Position numbers and translations under genes: made by a program. From assembly GCF_030684215.1 (NCBI RefSeq), contig NZ_JAUXOV010000038.1, forward strand, positions 224,469 through 288,468: a DNA stretch of 64,000 nucleotides, in the 5' to 3' direction. Position 1 is the stretch's first letter. Each line of letters starts with the position of its first letter. The stretch is from Pseudotabrizicola sp. (GTDB lineage Bacteria; Pseudomonadota; Alphaproteobacteria; Rhodobacterales; Rhodobacteraceae). Positions 1 through 8,880 of this stretch are shown piece after piece. Under the pieces are notes generated by a model that ran no database searches, had not been told where the DNA came from, and was given only the letters and a program-made list of their open reading frames with translations.

Positions 1-1
1 G

Positions 2-52
2 GATGTCAGCCTGAACAACGATGGCCCCGTCACGATCTGGCTCGAAATCTGA
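2..52 (+). CDS. dtd: D-aminoacyl-tRNA deacylase, C-terminal end only
   Basis: The window opens inside a reading frame that ends at TGA 50-52. The 16 visible residues include LNNDGPVTIWLEI. This matches the C-terminal signature of Dtd enzymes, which end in a V-x-L-x-NDGPVT strand. In the family this segment carries the conserved Asn-x-Gly-Pro residues of the active site that hydrolyses D-aminoacyl-tRNA. The start lies outside the window. The call rests on one short but distinctive motif. Confidence 0.75.
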   Translation, partial: DVSLNNDGPVTIWLEI

Positions 53-83
53 GCCCTGCTTTCCACACGTCATTACCTGTTTG

Positions 84-121
84 AAAATATCCCGGGGTCC
101 GGGGCAGAGCCCCGGGGGCGC
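84..121. repeat. GC-rich hairpin repeat, copy 1
   Basis: AAAATATC is followed by GGGGTCCGGGGCAGAGCCCC. The stem CCGGGGC (99-105) pairs with GCCCCGG (109-115) around AGA. A second copy with the same plan (A-tract, GGGGTCC, G-run, AGA, C-run) lies at 50505-50551. The element sits between convergent dtd and the Nudix gene, so it could also act as a terminator. No U-run follows the stem. Confidence 0.6.
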
Positions 122-180
122 CGCGCTCACAGCGCCTCTTGTCCAAAACCACGTCGCGGTTGATTGGATAAGGGCATGCC

Positions 181-630
181 CTAACGCACGATCAACTCCA
201 GCGGGTCATACAGGCTCTCGCCATCCCCCCATGCGGCGGTGGGCAGGCTGTCGGGCTTGAACCTGATCCCGCCCAAATCCTCCCGGCTGAAAAACCGCCG
301 CTCGGTCACCACGCCTTCAGGGTCGCGCCATGTGTCACTGATCTGGCCTCCGACGATCTCACAGCGGAAATACAGATCCACCTGATGAAAGCCGCGCCTT
401 GGGTCATGAAATTCATTCACCAGGCACGGCGCGCCAACTTCGACGCTCAACCCGGTTTCTTCCCAGATCTCACGGATCAAATTGTCATGCAGCGATTGGC
501 CCACCATCGCACCGCCGCCCGGCGCGCACCACAGGTCAGATACCCCGCCGCGGTAGGCGTTGACCAATAAAAGCCGGTCATCGGCCAGAATAAGCGCGCG
601 GGTGGCAAGGCGTGGCGAGCGGTGTGACAT
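181..630 (-). CDS. Nudix hydrolase
   Basis: This is a 149-aa protein with one Nudix domain. The Nudix helix ends in REIWEETGL, giving the metal-binding REUXEExGU core. The first Glu of the canonical Gx5Ex7REUXEExGU box is replaced by Gln (GGAMVGQSLHDNLIREIW). Family members cleave nucleoside diphosphates linked to another group; the substrate here cannot be read from the sequence. I chose the ATG at 630 (MSHRSPRL) over an upstream in-frame start at 666, because the domain begins right after it (RALILADDRLLLV) and because 630 leaves room for a divergent promoter facing the lipase-like gene. The gene converges on dtd. Confidence 0.85.
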   Translation of the reverse strand: MSHRSPRLATRALILADDRLLLVNAYRGGVSDLWCAPGGGAMVGQSLHDNLIREIWEETGLSVEVGAPCLVNEFHDPRRGFHQVDLYFRCEIVGGQISDTWRDPEGVVTERRFFSREDLGGIRFKPDSLPTAAWGDGESLYDPLELIVR

Positions 631-707
631 GACCGCAGCCTGTGACGTTGCGCACCATTTGTCCACTCCCCCTTGGCATCGCCACGAAAGATCGCCATTT
701 TGCGGAC

Positions 708-1439
708 ATGTTGCGCGCGCTCACCCTTGCTGCCTTGCTGGCCTCACCTGCCCATGCAGATTGTGTGGTGCTTCTGCACGGGCTGGCGCGCAGTGATACG
801 TCGCTGATCCTGATGGCTCAGGCGCTCAACAACGCGGGCTTTCGCACCGTCAACCAGGCCTACCCCTCAACCAGTGCCGCGATCCCTGATCTGGCTAGTT
901 TTGTGGGTGAGGGCATCGCCTCCTGCGCGCTGAAGCCGGACGAGCAGGTGCATTTTGTCACCCACTCCATGGGCGGCATTCTGGTGCGCCATTACCTGAC
1001 CGACCACCGCCCCGAGGCGCTTGGCCGTGTGGTGATGCTGGCCCCGCCCAATCAGGGGTCTGAACTGGTGGACGCGCTCTCTGATACCGCGCCGTTTGAC
1101 TGGGTCAACGGCCCCGCAGGCGCACAGCTTGGCACCGATCCGGGGTCGATCCCCCTGAACCTGCCAAGGCCCGACTATCCCTTGGGCATCATCGCGGGCA
1201 ACCAGTCGCTGAACCCGGTCTATTCCAGCCTGATCCCCGGCCCGGATGACGGCAAGGTCAGCGTGGCCTCGACAAAGGTGGATGGCATGACGGCCCATCT
1301 GACCCTGCCCGCCACGCACACCTTTCTGATGATGAACCCGGTTGCGATGCGCGAAACCATCCTGTTTTTGCAAACCGGGGCCTTTGATCCTGCACTCACC
1401 TATGCCCGTGCTGTCGAAGACCTGCTGTCGCAGAACTGA
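708..1439 (+). CDS. Exported alpha/beta hydrolase, triacylglycerol lipase-like
   Basis: A 243-aa alpha/beta hydrolase. The start at 708 gives a signal peptide ([17 protein letters not shown], cleavage near AHA-DC). The next residues, [10 protein letters not shown], form the oxyanion strand-loop, and THSMGG is the nucleophile elbow with the catalytic Ser. A late His in LPATHTFLM is a likely triad member. The 220-250 aa size and the HGL/HSMGG layout match short bacterial lipase/esterase-like proteins of the LipA/PGAP1-like group. The substrate is unknown and the periplasm is the likely location. An upstream in-frame start at 642 would bury the signal peptide and is rejected. The gene is divergent from the Nudix gene. 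Confidence 0.82.
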   Translation: MLRALTLAALLASPAHADCVVLLHGLARSDTSLILMAQALNNAGFRTVNQAYPSTSAAIPDLASFVGEGIASCALKPDEQVHFVTHSMGGILVRHYLTDHRPEALGRVVMLAPPNQGSELVDALSDTAPFDWVNGPAGAQLGTDPGSIPLNLPRPDYPLGIIAGNQSLNPVYSSLIPGPDDGKVSVASTKVDGMTAHLTLPATHTFLMMNPVAMRETILFLQTGAFDPALTYARAVEDLLSQN

Positions 1440-1565
1440 CGCAGGCAAATCGCGTTCCCCAAGCCGCGTGAATTCTGGCACCTGCGGTACGCTCAAGCTT
1501 GACTTCGGCCGCAGGTAAGGGTGTATCGGCGCGACGACGACTGAACCCTTGAAAGGGGATTACCG

Positions 1566-3347
1566 ATGCACGCCTATCGCAGCCATACCTGCGCCGCCCT
1601 CAACACTGCCCATGTGGGCGAAACCATCCGCCTGTCGGGCTGGGTGCATCGGGTGCGCGATCACGGCGGCGTCTTGTTCATCGACCTGCGCGACCATTAC
1701 GGCATCACGCAAATTCTGGCCGACAGCGACAGCCCGGCCTTTGCCGATATCGAAAAGGTCCGCGCCGAATGGGTGGTCCAGGTTGAAGGCCGCGTCAAAG
1801 CCCGCAACGCCGCGCTAATCAACCCCAAATTGCCGACCGGAGAGATCGAGGTATACGCCACCGGCATCACCGTGCTGGGCGAGGCCGCCGAACTGCCGAT
1901 GCCGGTGTTTGGCGAAACCGAATACCCCGAGGAAACCCGCCTCACCTACCGCTTCCTCGACCTGCGCCGCGACGGTATGCACCGCAACATGATGCTGCGA
2001 TCCAACGTGGTGCGGTCCATCCGCAACCGGATGTGGGACATGGGGTTCAACGAATTCCAGACGCCCATCATCACCGCATCGTCCCCCGAAGGCGCGCGCG
2101 ATTTTCTGGTGCCGTCACGCCTGCATCCGGGCAAGTTCTACGCCCTACCGCAAGCGCCGCAGCAGTTCAAGCAGCTGATCATGGTTGCGGGCTTTGACCG
2201 CTATTTCCAGATTGCGCCCTGCTTCCGCGATGAAGACCCCCGCGCCGACCGCTCGCCGACCGATTTCTACCAACTCGACATCGAAATGAGCTTTGTCGAA
2301 CAGGAAGACGTCTTCGCCGTGGTCCAGCCGGTGATTCAGGGCCTGTTCCAGGAATTTGCCCCGGAAAAGCCGGTCGATTCCAACTGGCCCCGTATCGCCT
2401 ACCGCGACTCGCTCCTGTGGTACGGCTCCGACAAACCCGACCTGCGCAACCCGATCAAGATGCAGATTGTGTCTGACCATTTCGCAGGCTCCGGCTTCGC
2501 CGTCTTCGCCAAACTGCTGGAGCAAGAGGGCACCCAGATCCGCGCCATCCCCGCCCCCAAAGGCGGCAGCCGCAAATTCTGCGACCGCATGAATGCCTTT
2601 GCCCAGCAACAGGGCTTGCCGGGCATGGGCTATATCTTCTGGCGTGAAGCCGAAGACAAATCTGGCATGGAGGCCGCAGGCCCCCTCGCAAAGAACATCG
2701 GCCCCGAACGCACCGAAGCGATCCGCCAGCAACTCGGCCTCGGCCTTGGCGACGCGGCCTTCTTCCTTGGTGGCAAGCCCGACGCCTTTGAATCCGTCGC
2801 CGGACGCGCCCGCAACGTCATTGGCGAAGAACTCGGCCTGACCGAGAAAGACACCTTCCGTTTCGCATGGATCGTCGATTTCCCAATGTATGAGAAAACC
2901 GACGACGGCAAAATCGACTTCAGCCACAACCCCTTCTCCATGCCCCAAGGCGGGATGGACGCGCTGTTGGGCGACCCGCTGGATGTTTACGCCTACCAAT
3001 ATGACCTTGCCTGCAACGGCTATGAACTGCTGTCGGGCGGCATCCGCAACCACAAGCCGGAAATCATGTTCAAGGCGTTTGAACTGGCGGGCTACCCGAA
3101 TTCCGAGGTTGAAAAGCGCTTTGGCGGCATGGTCAAGGCGTTCAAATACGGCGCCCCGCCCCACGGCGGTTGTGCGGCAGGAATCGACCGCATCGTCATG
3201 CTGCTGGCCGATACCACCAACATCCGCGAGGTCATCATGTTCCCGATGAACCAGCGCGCCGAAGACCTGCTGATGAACGCACCAAGCGATCCCACCAATG
3301 ACCAGCTGCGCGAATTACGCCTGCGCGTGCTGCCGAAAGACGCCTGA
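1566..3347 (+). CDS. aspS: Aspartate--tRNA ligase
   Basis: 593 aa, the normal size for bacterial-type AspRS. It has an N-terminal OB anticodon-binding domain (about residues 1-110, with [13 protein letters not shown]), a class II catalytic core (motif 2 in [16 protein letters not shown]), a GAD insertion in the middle and a class II motif 3 near the end ([14 protein letters not shown]). It charges tRNA-Asp with aspartate in the cytoplasm; many alphaproteobacterial AspRS are non-discriminating and also charge tRNA-Asn, which I cannot decide here. GAAAGGGGATTACCG precedes the ATG. The stop overlaps the start of the DUF1993 gene (TGATG), which suggests translational coupling. Confidence 0.97.
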   Translation: MHAYRSHTCAALNTAHVGETIRLSGWVHRVRDHGGVLFIDLRDHYGITQILADSDSPAFADIEKVRAEWVVQVEGRVKARNAALINPKLPTGEIEVYATGITVLGEAAELPMPVFGETEYPEETRLTYRFLDLRRDGMHRNMMLRSNVVRSIRNRMWDMGFNEFQTPIITASSPEGARDFLVPSRLHPGKFYALPQAPQQFKQLIMVAGFDRYFQIAPCFRDEDPRADRSPTDFYQLDIEMSFVEQEDVFAVVQPVIQGLFQEFAPEKPVDSNWPRIAYRDSLLWYGSDKPDLRNPIKMQIVSDHFAGSGFAVFAKLLEQEGTQIRAIPAPKGGSRKFCDRMNAFAQQQGLPGMGYIFWREAEDKSGMEAAGPLAKNIGPERTEAIRQQLGLGLGDAAFFLGGKPDAFESVAGRARNVIGEELGLTEKDTFRFAWIVDFPMYEKTDDGKIDFSHNPFSMPQGGMDALLGDPLDVYAYQYDLACNGYELLSGGIRNHKPEIMFKAFELAGYPNSEVEKRFGGMVKAFKYGAPPHGGCAAGIDRIVMLLADTTNIREVIMFPMNQRAEDLLMNAPSDPTNDQLRELRLRVLPKDA

Positions 3348-3817
3348 TGTATCACGCCACCGTCCCTGTTTTTCGCCACTACCTCGCCCAGATGGCCGGG
3401 ATCGTGGAGAAAGCGGGGCGGGCGGCGATGACTGCGCAAATTGCTGACAGCTTCACCGCGTCACAGCATTTCGCCACCGCGGCGGGCTTTACCCTGCGCA
3501 TCACCTGTCCACTGGCCGGGCGCGCGGTGCCCGACCTGCCGACCGCCCTTGCGCCACGCATGGCGGTGGCCCGCGCCACGCTTGGTGCGATGAAACCCGC
3601 CGAATTTGACGGCGCGGCAGATCGCGTCATCCAACATCGCGCAGGTTTTACCGATCTGGAGCAATCTGCGCATGACTTTGTGTTTCTATACGGCATGCCA
3701 AATTTTTTCTTCCATATGACAATGGGTTACGCCGCACTTCGGGCTTCTGGCATCCCATTGGGCAAGGGTGATTTCGATGGTTTCCATGGCTATCCCCCGG
3801 ATTTCATCTTTGAATAA
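3347..3817 (+). CDS. DUF1993 family protein
   Basis: A 156-aa protein that starts [16 protein letters not shown]. It has the layout of DUF1993 proteins: an N-terminal helix ending in MAGIVEKA, a middle part with LRITCPLAGRAVPDLPTALAPR, and a C-terminal stretch ending in PLGKGDFDG. The family is a DinB-like helical bundle of unknown biochemical role, often next to unrelated housekeeping genes. The ATG shares one base with the aspS stop, so it is probably translated from the aspS transcript. Confidence 0.8.
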   Translation: MYHATVPVFRHYLAQMAGIVEKAGRAAMTAQIADSFTASQHFATAAGFTLRITCPLAGRAVPDLPTALAPRMAVARATLGAMKPAEFDGAADRVIQHRAGFTDLEQSAHDFVFLYGMPNFFFHMTMGYAALRASGIPLGKGDFDGFHGYPPDFIFE

Positions 3818-3902
3818 TCCCGTCTGACGCCGCGCTGGTGCATATCCCCGGTGCAAAGGGCCGCGTTTGCCCTTATCCTGCACGCACCTCAAGGACGGCC
3901 CG

Positions 3903-5264
3903 ATGACCCAAGACAAGACCACTGCCGCCTTTCGATTTGGCTATGGCCTGCCCCTGCCCGCTTTGGCTCCGGCGGAACCTGCGTCAATGCTGGCTGCGTT
4001 GCGCGGGCCCGATACCATGGCCACCACCTATCCCGGCCCCCGTCTGGATGACCTGACCGAAACACTGGCCCGCGCGGACAGCATGTTGCGCACCTCACGC
4101 CGGGCTGAAACCGCCGAAGCGAACGCCGCCCGCCAGGATTATCGTCAGGCCATCGCCCAGTTGGAGGGCGTGACCCTGATGGCGGCCAAGACCACCTTTG
4201 CCCGCGCGCTGGATGCCACCGACGGCTTTCGCGAACGCCTTGTGCAGTTCTGGGCCGACCATTTCACCACCGTCGCCCGCTCGCGCCGTGACAGCCCCCT
4301 GCCCGCCACGATGGTAGAGGAAGCGATCCGCCCCTACATCACCGACCGCTTTGCCGATATGCTCAAGGCCGTGATTCAGCACCCCGCGATGCTGGGCTAT
4401 CTGGACCAGTCGCGCAGCTTTGGCCCCAACTCGCGCATCGGTCAGCGCCGGACCAAGGGTCTGAACGAAAATCTGGCGCGTGAACTGCTGGAATTGCACA
4501 CCGTCGGCAGCGGCTACACCCAAGATGATGTGACGCAAATGGCGGCCCTGCTCACCGGGCTGACCGTTGGCAAAAAAGGCCCCACCTTCGATGCGCGCCG
4601 CGCCGAACCGGGCCCCGAAACCGTGCTGGGCACGGTCTATGAGGGCGACACGCTGGCCACGGTGTTAAAGGCGCTGGATGATCTGGCCGAAAACCCGTCC
4701 ACCGCCGCGCATCTGGCGCGCAAGCTGGCAATTCATTTCGTGTCAGACCAACCCAACCCTGATCTGGTGCAGGCCCTTACCGACGCTTGGCGGATTTCGG
4801 GTGGCGATCTGCTGGCGGTGACGGAATCGCTGCTGACCCAACCCGCCGCTTGGGGGAAAATGCAGGAAAAGGCCCGCCAACCCTTTGATTTCATAGCTGC
4901 CGCATTGCGTGCACTGGGGTTGGATGGGGCTGATGTGATGCGCATGGCCGACGATGTGTTCCGCGAGGTGATCCTGCAACCGATGGCCGCCATGGGCCAG
5001 CCGTGGCAATCGCCCCCCGGTCCCGATGGCTGGTCCGAGATGGCAGAGGCATGGATCACCCCTGAAACCATGGCCGCCCGGATCACATGGGCGATGGACA
5101 TGCCACAGCGCCTGATCACCCCCCTGCCAGACCCCACGGCGCTGATGACCCGCTGCCTTGGCGCGCATCTGGGCGAGCGGTTGGCCTGGGCGGTGCCGAA
5201 ATCCGAAAACATCCGCGAAGCGGTGGGGCTGGTGCTGGCCAGCCCCGAATTCAACCGAAGGTAG
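3903..5264 (+). CDS. DUF1800 domain-containing protein
   Basis: A 453-aa protein with the DUF1800 signature NENLARELLELHTVGSGYT at about residues 188-206, and an earlier segment RLVQFWADHFTT. DUF1800 proteins have no assigned reaction. They are repeatedly encoded directly before DUF1501 proteins, as here (next gene begins 4 bp after this stop). The start at 3903 (MTQDKTTAAF) follows AAGGACGGCCCG; an upstream in-frame start at 3867 has no better ribosome site. I see no signal peptide, unlike its partner. Confidence 0.88.
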   Translation: MTQDKTTAAFRFGYGLPLPALAPAEPASMLAALRGPDTMATTYPGPRLDDLTETLARADSMLRTSRRAETAEANAARQDYRQAIAQLEGVTLMAAKTTFARALDATDGFRERLVQFWADHFTTVARSRRDSPLPATMVEEAIRPYITDRFADMLKAVIQHPAMLGYLDQSRSFGPNSRIGQRRTKGLNENLARELLELHTVGSGYTQDDVTQMAALLTGLTVGKKGPTFDARRAEPGPETVLGTVYEGDTLATVLKALDDLAENPSTAAHLARKLAIHFVSDQPNPDLVQALTDAWRISGGDLLAVTESLLTQPAAWGKMQEKARQPFDFIAAALRALGLDGADVMRMADDVFREVILQPMAAMGQPWQSPPGPDGWSEMAEAWITPETMAARITWAMDMPQRLITPLPDPTALMTRCLGAHLGERLAWAVPKSENIREAVGLVLASPEFNRR

Positions 5265-5268
5265 CCCA

Positions 5269-6471
5269 ATGGACCGTCGCCTGTTTCTCAAGGGCCTGAC
5301 CGGCACCGCATGCTCACTCGCCGCTCACCCGATGATGACCACCGTCACGCTGGCCGCATCCGATGGCAGCGCGCCGTTGGGCGATCACCGGCTTATCGTG
5401 GTTATACTGCGCGGCGCAATGGACGGGCTTGATCTGGTCCGCCCCTCGGGTGACCCGCTGTTCGCCGGCTACCGCCCCACACTGTCAGCAAACCAAGGCC
5501 CTGATCTGACAGGGTATTTCAGTCTGAACCCCACACTTACCGGCCTGATGCCCTTGTGGCAGGCCGGGCATCTGGGCTTTGTGCAGGCCACATCAACCCC
5601 TTACCGCGACCAGCGCAGTCATTTCGACGGGCAAGATATCCTTGAGGCCGGCACCGGGCTTGATGTGCCTAACGCCGCCGTGCGCGATGGCTGGCTCAAC
5701 CGGATGCTGCAATCAGTCCCCGGCCTGCGCGCGCAGACCGCTTTTGCCATCGGCACCGATTCTGCCCCTCTGCTGCAAGGCCCTGCCCCCGTCAGCAACT
5801 GGCAACCCGATCTGCGGTTGGACCTGTCGGCGCAAAGCCGTCTGCTGCTCGACCACATCTACCATGATGACGCCCTGTTCCGCGATGCCGCGACCGAGGC
5901 CGTGTCGCTGACCGAAAGCATCGACCTTTCCCGTATGGATGGCATGGCCAGCCCCGGCGCGGGGGGGCGGCTGGCCGATATTGAGCGCCTCACCGATTTT
6001 GCCGCCGACCGCCTGCGCGAAGATACCCGTGTTGCCGCGTTTTCGCTGAACGGATGGGACACACACCGCAACCAGTCCGGCGGCATCACCCTGCCCTTGC
6101 GCCGGTTGGAGCGGGTGGTCCTGCGCATGTCCGAACAGCTTGGCCCCGACATCTGGGGCAAGACCCTGTTGCTGGCGATGACCGAATTTGGCCGTACCGT
6201 GGCTGAAAACGGTACCAAGGGCACCGACCACGGCACGGGCGGCGCCATGCTGATGGCAGGCGGCGCGCTGAAAGGCGGGCGCGTCATGGGCAAATGGCCA
6301 GGGCTGGACGAGTCCGCGCTGTATCAACGCCGCGATCTGATGCCCACGTCGGATGTGCGGGCTTGGGCGGCTTGGGCCATGCGCGGTATGTATGGCTTTG
6401 ACCGCACCCTGCTGGAAACCAATGTTTTCCCCGGCCTTTCCATGGGCGATAACCCCGGCCTTCTGGCCTGA
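5269..6471 (+). CDS. DUF1501 protein, Tat-type signal
   Basis: A 400-aa protein beginning MDRRLFLKGLTGTACSLAA, a twin-arginine signal (RRLFLKG). The family landmarks are VVILRGAMDGLD near the start, GWDTHRNQSGG at residues 262-272, and TEFGRTVAENGTKGTDHGTG near residue 310. DUF1501 proteins are predicted exported proteins related to the alkaline-phosphatase/sulfatase fold, with unknown substrates. The tight pairing with the DUF1800 gene (4 bp) implies an operon. An in-frame upstream start at 5158 overlaps DUF1800 and lacks a signal, so 5269 is preferred. Confidence 0.9.
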   Translation: MDRRLFLKGLTGTACSLAAHPMMTTVTLAASDGSAPLGDHRLIVVILRGAMDGLDLVRPSGDPLFAGYRPTLSANQGPDLTGYFSLNPTLTGLMPLWQAGHLGFVQATSTPYRDQRSHFDGQDILEAGTGLDVPNAAVRDGWLNRMLQSVPGLRAQTAFAIGTDSAPLLQGPAPVSNWQPDLRLDLSAQSRLLLDHIYHDDALFRDAATEAVSLTESIDLSRMDGMASPGAGGRLADIERLTDFAADRLREDTRVAAFSLNGWDTHRNQSGGITLPLRRLERVVLRMSEQLGPDIWGKTLLLAMTEFGRTVAENGTKGTDHGTGGAMLMAGGALKGGRVMGKWPGLDESALYQRRDLMPTSDVRAWAAWAMRGMYGFDRTLLETNVFPGLSMGDNPGLLA

Positions 6472-6547
6472 CACACCGATAGATTCCCCATTGCGCCCCG
6501 CCCCACAGGCAAGACATAACCGTCCGAGGATCATACAGGGCGCGGGA

Positions 6548-7264
6548 ATGCAGATACAGGCACCACAGGGACACTTGCTTGCAAACTGGTCTCCCCCGCC
6601 GCTTCCTCCCGCCGGGCTGACGCTGGAAGGCAAGCGCATCCGGCTGGAACCGCTGGAGGCGGATGACCACGCCGCCGATCTGTTCGCCGCCTTTTCCGGC
6701 CATGATGCCTTGTGGGATTACATGCCCTATGGCCCGTTCTCCTCGGCCTCGGCCTATCACCGCTGGGTAAAGGATCATCAGGGCCGCAACGACCCTGTGT
6801 TCTTTGCCCTGCGCGACGCCACCACAGGCCATGCCGTCGGCGTCACCTCTTACCTGCGCATCTCACCCGAGGCGGGCAGCATAGAGGTCGGCCACATCTG
6901 CCTGTCACCTGCGCTGCAACGCACACCCGCCGCCACCGAGGCGATGTATCTGATGATGGACTGGGCCTTTGCTGCCGGATATCGGCGTTATGAATGGAAA
7001 TGCAACGCTTTGAACCTGCCGTCGCGCAGCGCGGCGCAGCGGCTTGGCTTCAGCTATGAAGGTATTTTCCGTAACCACATGGTCAGCAAGGGACGCAACC
7101 GCGATACCGCATGGCTTTCCGTGATCGACAGCGAATGGCCTGCCCTGCGCGAAGCGTTTGCCGCATGGCTGTCCCCGGTAAATTTTGACGCAACGGGCAA
7201 GCAACGCGAACGCCTGTCCGATCTGTCCCGGTTGGTGCGCGCTGCGTCTGATCCCGGCGTCTAA
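6548..7264 (+). CDS. GNAT family N-acetyltransferase (RimJ/RimL-like)
   Basis: 238 aa. The segment LEGKRIRLEPLEADDHAADLF followed by AFSGHDALWDYMPYGPF is typical of the Acetyltransf_3 / RimJ-type branch. NLPSRSAAQRLGFSYEGIFRNHM is the acetyl-CoA-binding end, where N-x-x-S-R/A-x-x-x-x-x-LGF is diagnostic. The acceptor is unknown. I chose ATG 6548 because the preceding in-frame codons overlap the DUF1501 end and lack protein-like character. It stands 76 bp after DUF1501, so the two may or may not be co-transcribed. Confidence 0.87.
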   Translation: MQIQAPQGHLLANWSPPPLPPAGLTLEGKRIRLEPLEADDHAADLFAAFSGHDALWDYMPYGPFSSASAYHRWVKDHQGRNDPVFFALRDATTGHAVGVTSYLRISPEAGSIEVGHICLSPALQRTPAATEAMYLMMDWAFAAGYRRYEWKCNALNLPSRSAAQRLGFSYEGIFRNHMVSKGRNRDTAWLSVIDSEWPALREAFAAWLSPVNFDATGKQRERLSDLSRLVRAASDPGV

Positions 7265-7269
7265 CACTG

Positions 7270-7995
7270 TCAGAAGGCCGCGCTGTCGCCCAGACGGCGC
7301 TGCACAAGGCTGCGCAACCGCGCGACACCCTCATCCCCCCGCGCAGCCGCCCCGGCCGCTTCAGCCAGATCCGTGTCTCCCGCGCTGCGCGCAATGCCGG
7401 CAACAAAGCGCGCCAGATAGCCCCGCGCCGCGGCATCCGGGGCGGCTGCCAGCAATGCCGCCGCATGGACCAGATCATCGCGCAGGGCCAAAGGGTCAGC
7501 TGCAACGTTGAACGGATCGTCGTCATCGCGGACGGTGGGGGCAAAGCGTCCCGGCACATGGCGCAAAATCGCCCGTTGAAATGCACCAAGGCTGTGAAGC
7601 GGTTTTTCCAAAAACCCTTTGGCCCCCGCCGCCAGCGCCAGCGCCCGCCCGTCCGGGTCCCCCGACAGGCCCAGAACCACCTGCACCCGCCCCGAGTTGC
7701 CCAGATCCCGGATCAGCCGATCACCGCGCCCGTCGGGCAAGCCCAGATCAACAATCACCACATCCGGGCAATAGGTGCGCAGATGTGCCCACGCTTTTGC
7801 AATCGACTCCGCACGCCGCAACCGCGCGCCAGAACGCTGGCATATCAGCCGCAACGCATCAGAGGCAAAGCGGCTGTCTTCAACCAGCAGAATCGTGATG
7901 CCCGCCAAGGGCAGTGCTCCCACCTCCGGGGCTGCAACCCCACGGGGCAGAAAGGCTGGCCGCGTGGCGGTTTCCAGTCGGTTTGACACAGGCAT
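7270..7995 (-). CDS. Response regulator, stand-alone receiver with helical C-terminal part
   Basis: 241 aa from the ATG at 7995. A receiver domain spans about residues 32-148. It has the acidic pair E39-D40 (ILLVEDSRF), phospho-acceptor D83 (VVIVDLGLPDG) and Lys131 (GFLEKP). The C-terminal 85 residues are Ala-rich and helical, contain one His in DDLVHAAALL, and do not show a DNA-binding motif. This could be a degenerate HPt-like module. No histidine kinase gene is adjacent. An upstream in-frame start at 8070 (MPVFNGLL) is possible but adds no domain. The gene is convergent with the GNAT gene, 5 bp apart. Confidence 0.8.
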   Translation of the reverse strand: MPVSNRLETATRPAFLPRGVAAPEVGALPLAGITILLVEDSRFASDALRLICQRSGARLRRAESIAKAWAHLRTYCPDVVIVDLGLPDGRGDRLIRDLGNSGRVQVVLGLSGDPDGRALALAAGAKGFLEKPLHSLGAFQRAILRHVPGRFAPTVRDDDDPFNVAADPLALRDDLVHAAALLAAAPDAAARGYLARFVAGIARSAGDTDLAEAAGAAARGDEGVARLRSLVQRRLGDSAAF

Positions 7996-8164
7996 GGCGA
8001 TCCCCCAGCATGAAAGCGGCAAGATCAATCTGACGTCAGAATCGACTAACAACCCGTTAAACACAGGCAAGGCTCTGCGAAATTCCCCCCTGCGACGGAT
8101 CGGCCCCTTGCCTCACACCGCGCCCCCGCCCATAACCTCGCCAACTCGCCCGAAGGAGACACCC

Positions 8165-8569
8165 ATGATCGGCCGCCTGAACCATGTTGCCATCGCCGTG
8201 CCAGACCTTGCCGCCACCACCGCCCAATACGCAGGCACGCTGGGCGCGTCGGTGCGCCCGGCGCAAGATGAACCCGACCACGGTGTCACGGTGGTCTTTA
8301 TCGACCTGCCCAACACCAAGATCGAACTGCTGTATCCCTTGGGCGAAAACTCTCCCATTCAAGGCTTTCTCGACAAGAACCCCGCAGGCGGTATCCACCA
8401 CATCTGCTATGAGGTCGAAGACATCCTCGCCGCGCGTGATACGCTCAAAGCCTCTGGCGCGCGCGTGCTGGGAACGGGCGAGCCGAAGATCGGCGCACAT
8501 GGCAAGCCGGTGCTGTTCCTGCACCCCAAAGACTTCAACGGCTGCCTGATCGAGTTGGAACAGATATGA
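8165..8569 (+). CDS. mce: Methylmalonyl-CoA epimerase
   Basis: 134 aa, a single VOC-fold protein. It begins MIGRLNHVAIAVPDLAATTAQY and contains GGIHHICYEVEDI and the final FLHPKDFNGCLIELEQ. The metal ligands His7, His (IHHICYEV) and the C-terminal Glu are visible. The enzyme interconverts (2S)- and (2R)-methylmalonyl-CoA, linking propionyl-CoA carboxylation to succinyl-CoA. GAAGGAGACACCC precedes the ATG and fixes the start. The stop overlaps the next gene by 4 bp (ATGA). The Mce-DUF1467 order recurs widely in alphaproteobacteria. Confidence 0.95.
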   Translation: MIGRLNHVAIAVPDLAATTAQYAGTLGASVRPAQDEPDHGVTVVFIDLPNTKIELLYPLGENSPIQGFLDKNPAGGIHHICYEVEDILAARDTLKASGARVLGTGEPKIGAHGKPVLFLHPKDFNGCLIELEQI

Positions 8570-8880
8570 CCATCACCGCTGCTGCCGTCCTGTTCGCCGT
8601 TGTATGGTTCATGGTGTTCTTCATCGTGCTGCCGCTGCGCCTGACCACCCAAGGCGACGCCGGCGTCGTTGTGCCGGGCACACCGCGCGGCGCACCGCTT
8701 GATGAAATGGTCGGCCGCAAGGCCAAGGTAACCACGCTGTTCGCCATCATCGTCTGGGGCATTCTGGCCGCGATCATCACCTCGGGCGTCATTTCAGTAC
8801 GGGATTTCGACTGGATGGGCCGGATGCCCCCAGTATCCTCCACCCCAGTATCCTCCACCCCAGTATCCGCCACCCCATGA
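8566..8880 (+). CDS. DUF1467 family two-helix membrane protein
   Basis: 104 aa with two membrane segments, about residues 5-25 (AAAVLFAVVWFMVFFIVLPL) and 56-78 (LFAIIVWGILAAIITSG). The loop LRLTTQGDAGVVVPGTPRGAP is the DUF1467 hallmark. Function is unknown. It overlaps mce by 4 bp and the following GNAT gene by 4 bp, so the three form a coupled operon. The last 16 residues are a repeat (PVSSTPVSSTPVSATP) that is not part of the family and comes from a tandem DNA repeat. Confidence 0.88.
   Translation: MTITAAAVLFAVVWFMVFFIVLPLRLTTQGDAGVVVPGTPRGAPLDEMVGRKAKVTTLFAIIVWGILAAIITSGVISVRDFDWMGRMPPVSSTPVSSTPVSATP
8828..8876 (+). repeat. 15-bp tandem repeat, about three copies
   Basis: The unit CCCCAGTATCCTCCA occurs at 8828-8842 and 8843-8857, with a third copy carrying one change (CCGCC for CCTCC) after 8858. 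Being a multiple of three, it extends the DUF1467 reading frame by PVSST blocks instead of breaking it. Slippage could vary its length between strains. Confidence 0.9.

Noticed and set aside
2145..3164. A 339-codon open frame on the minus strand across aspS
   Set aside because: It lies wholly inside aspS, has no ribosome site or family features, and such antisense frames are expected in GC-rich DNA.
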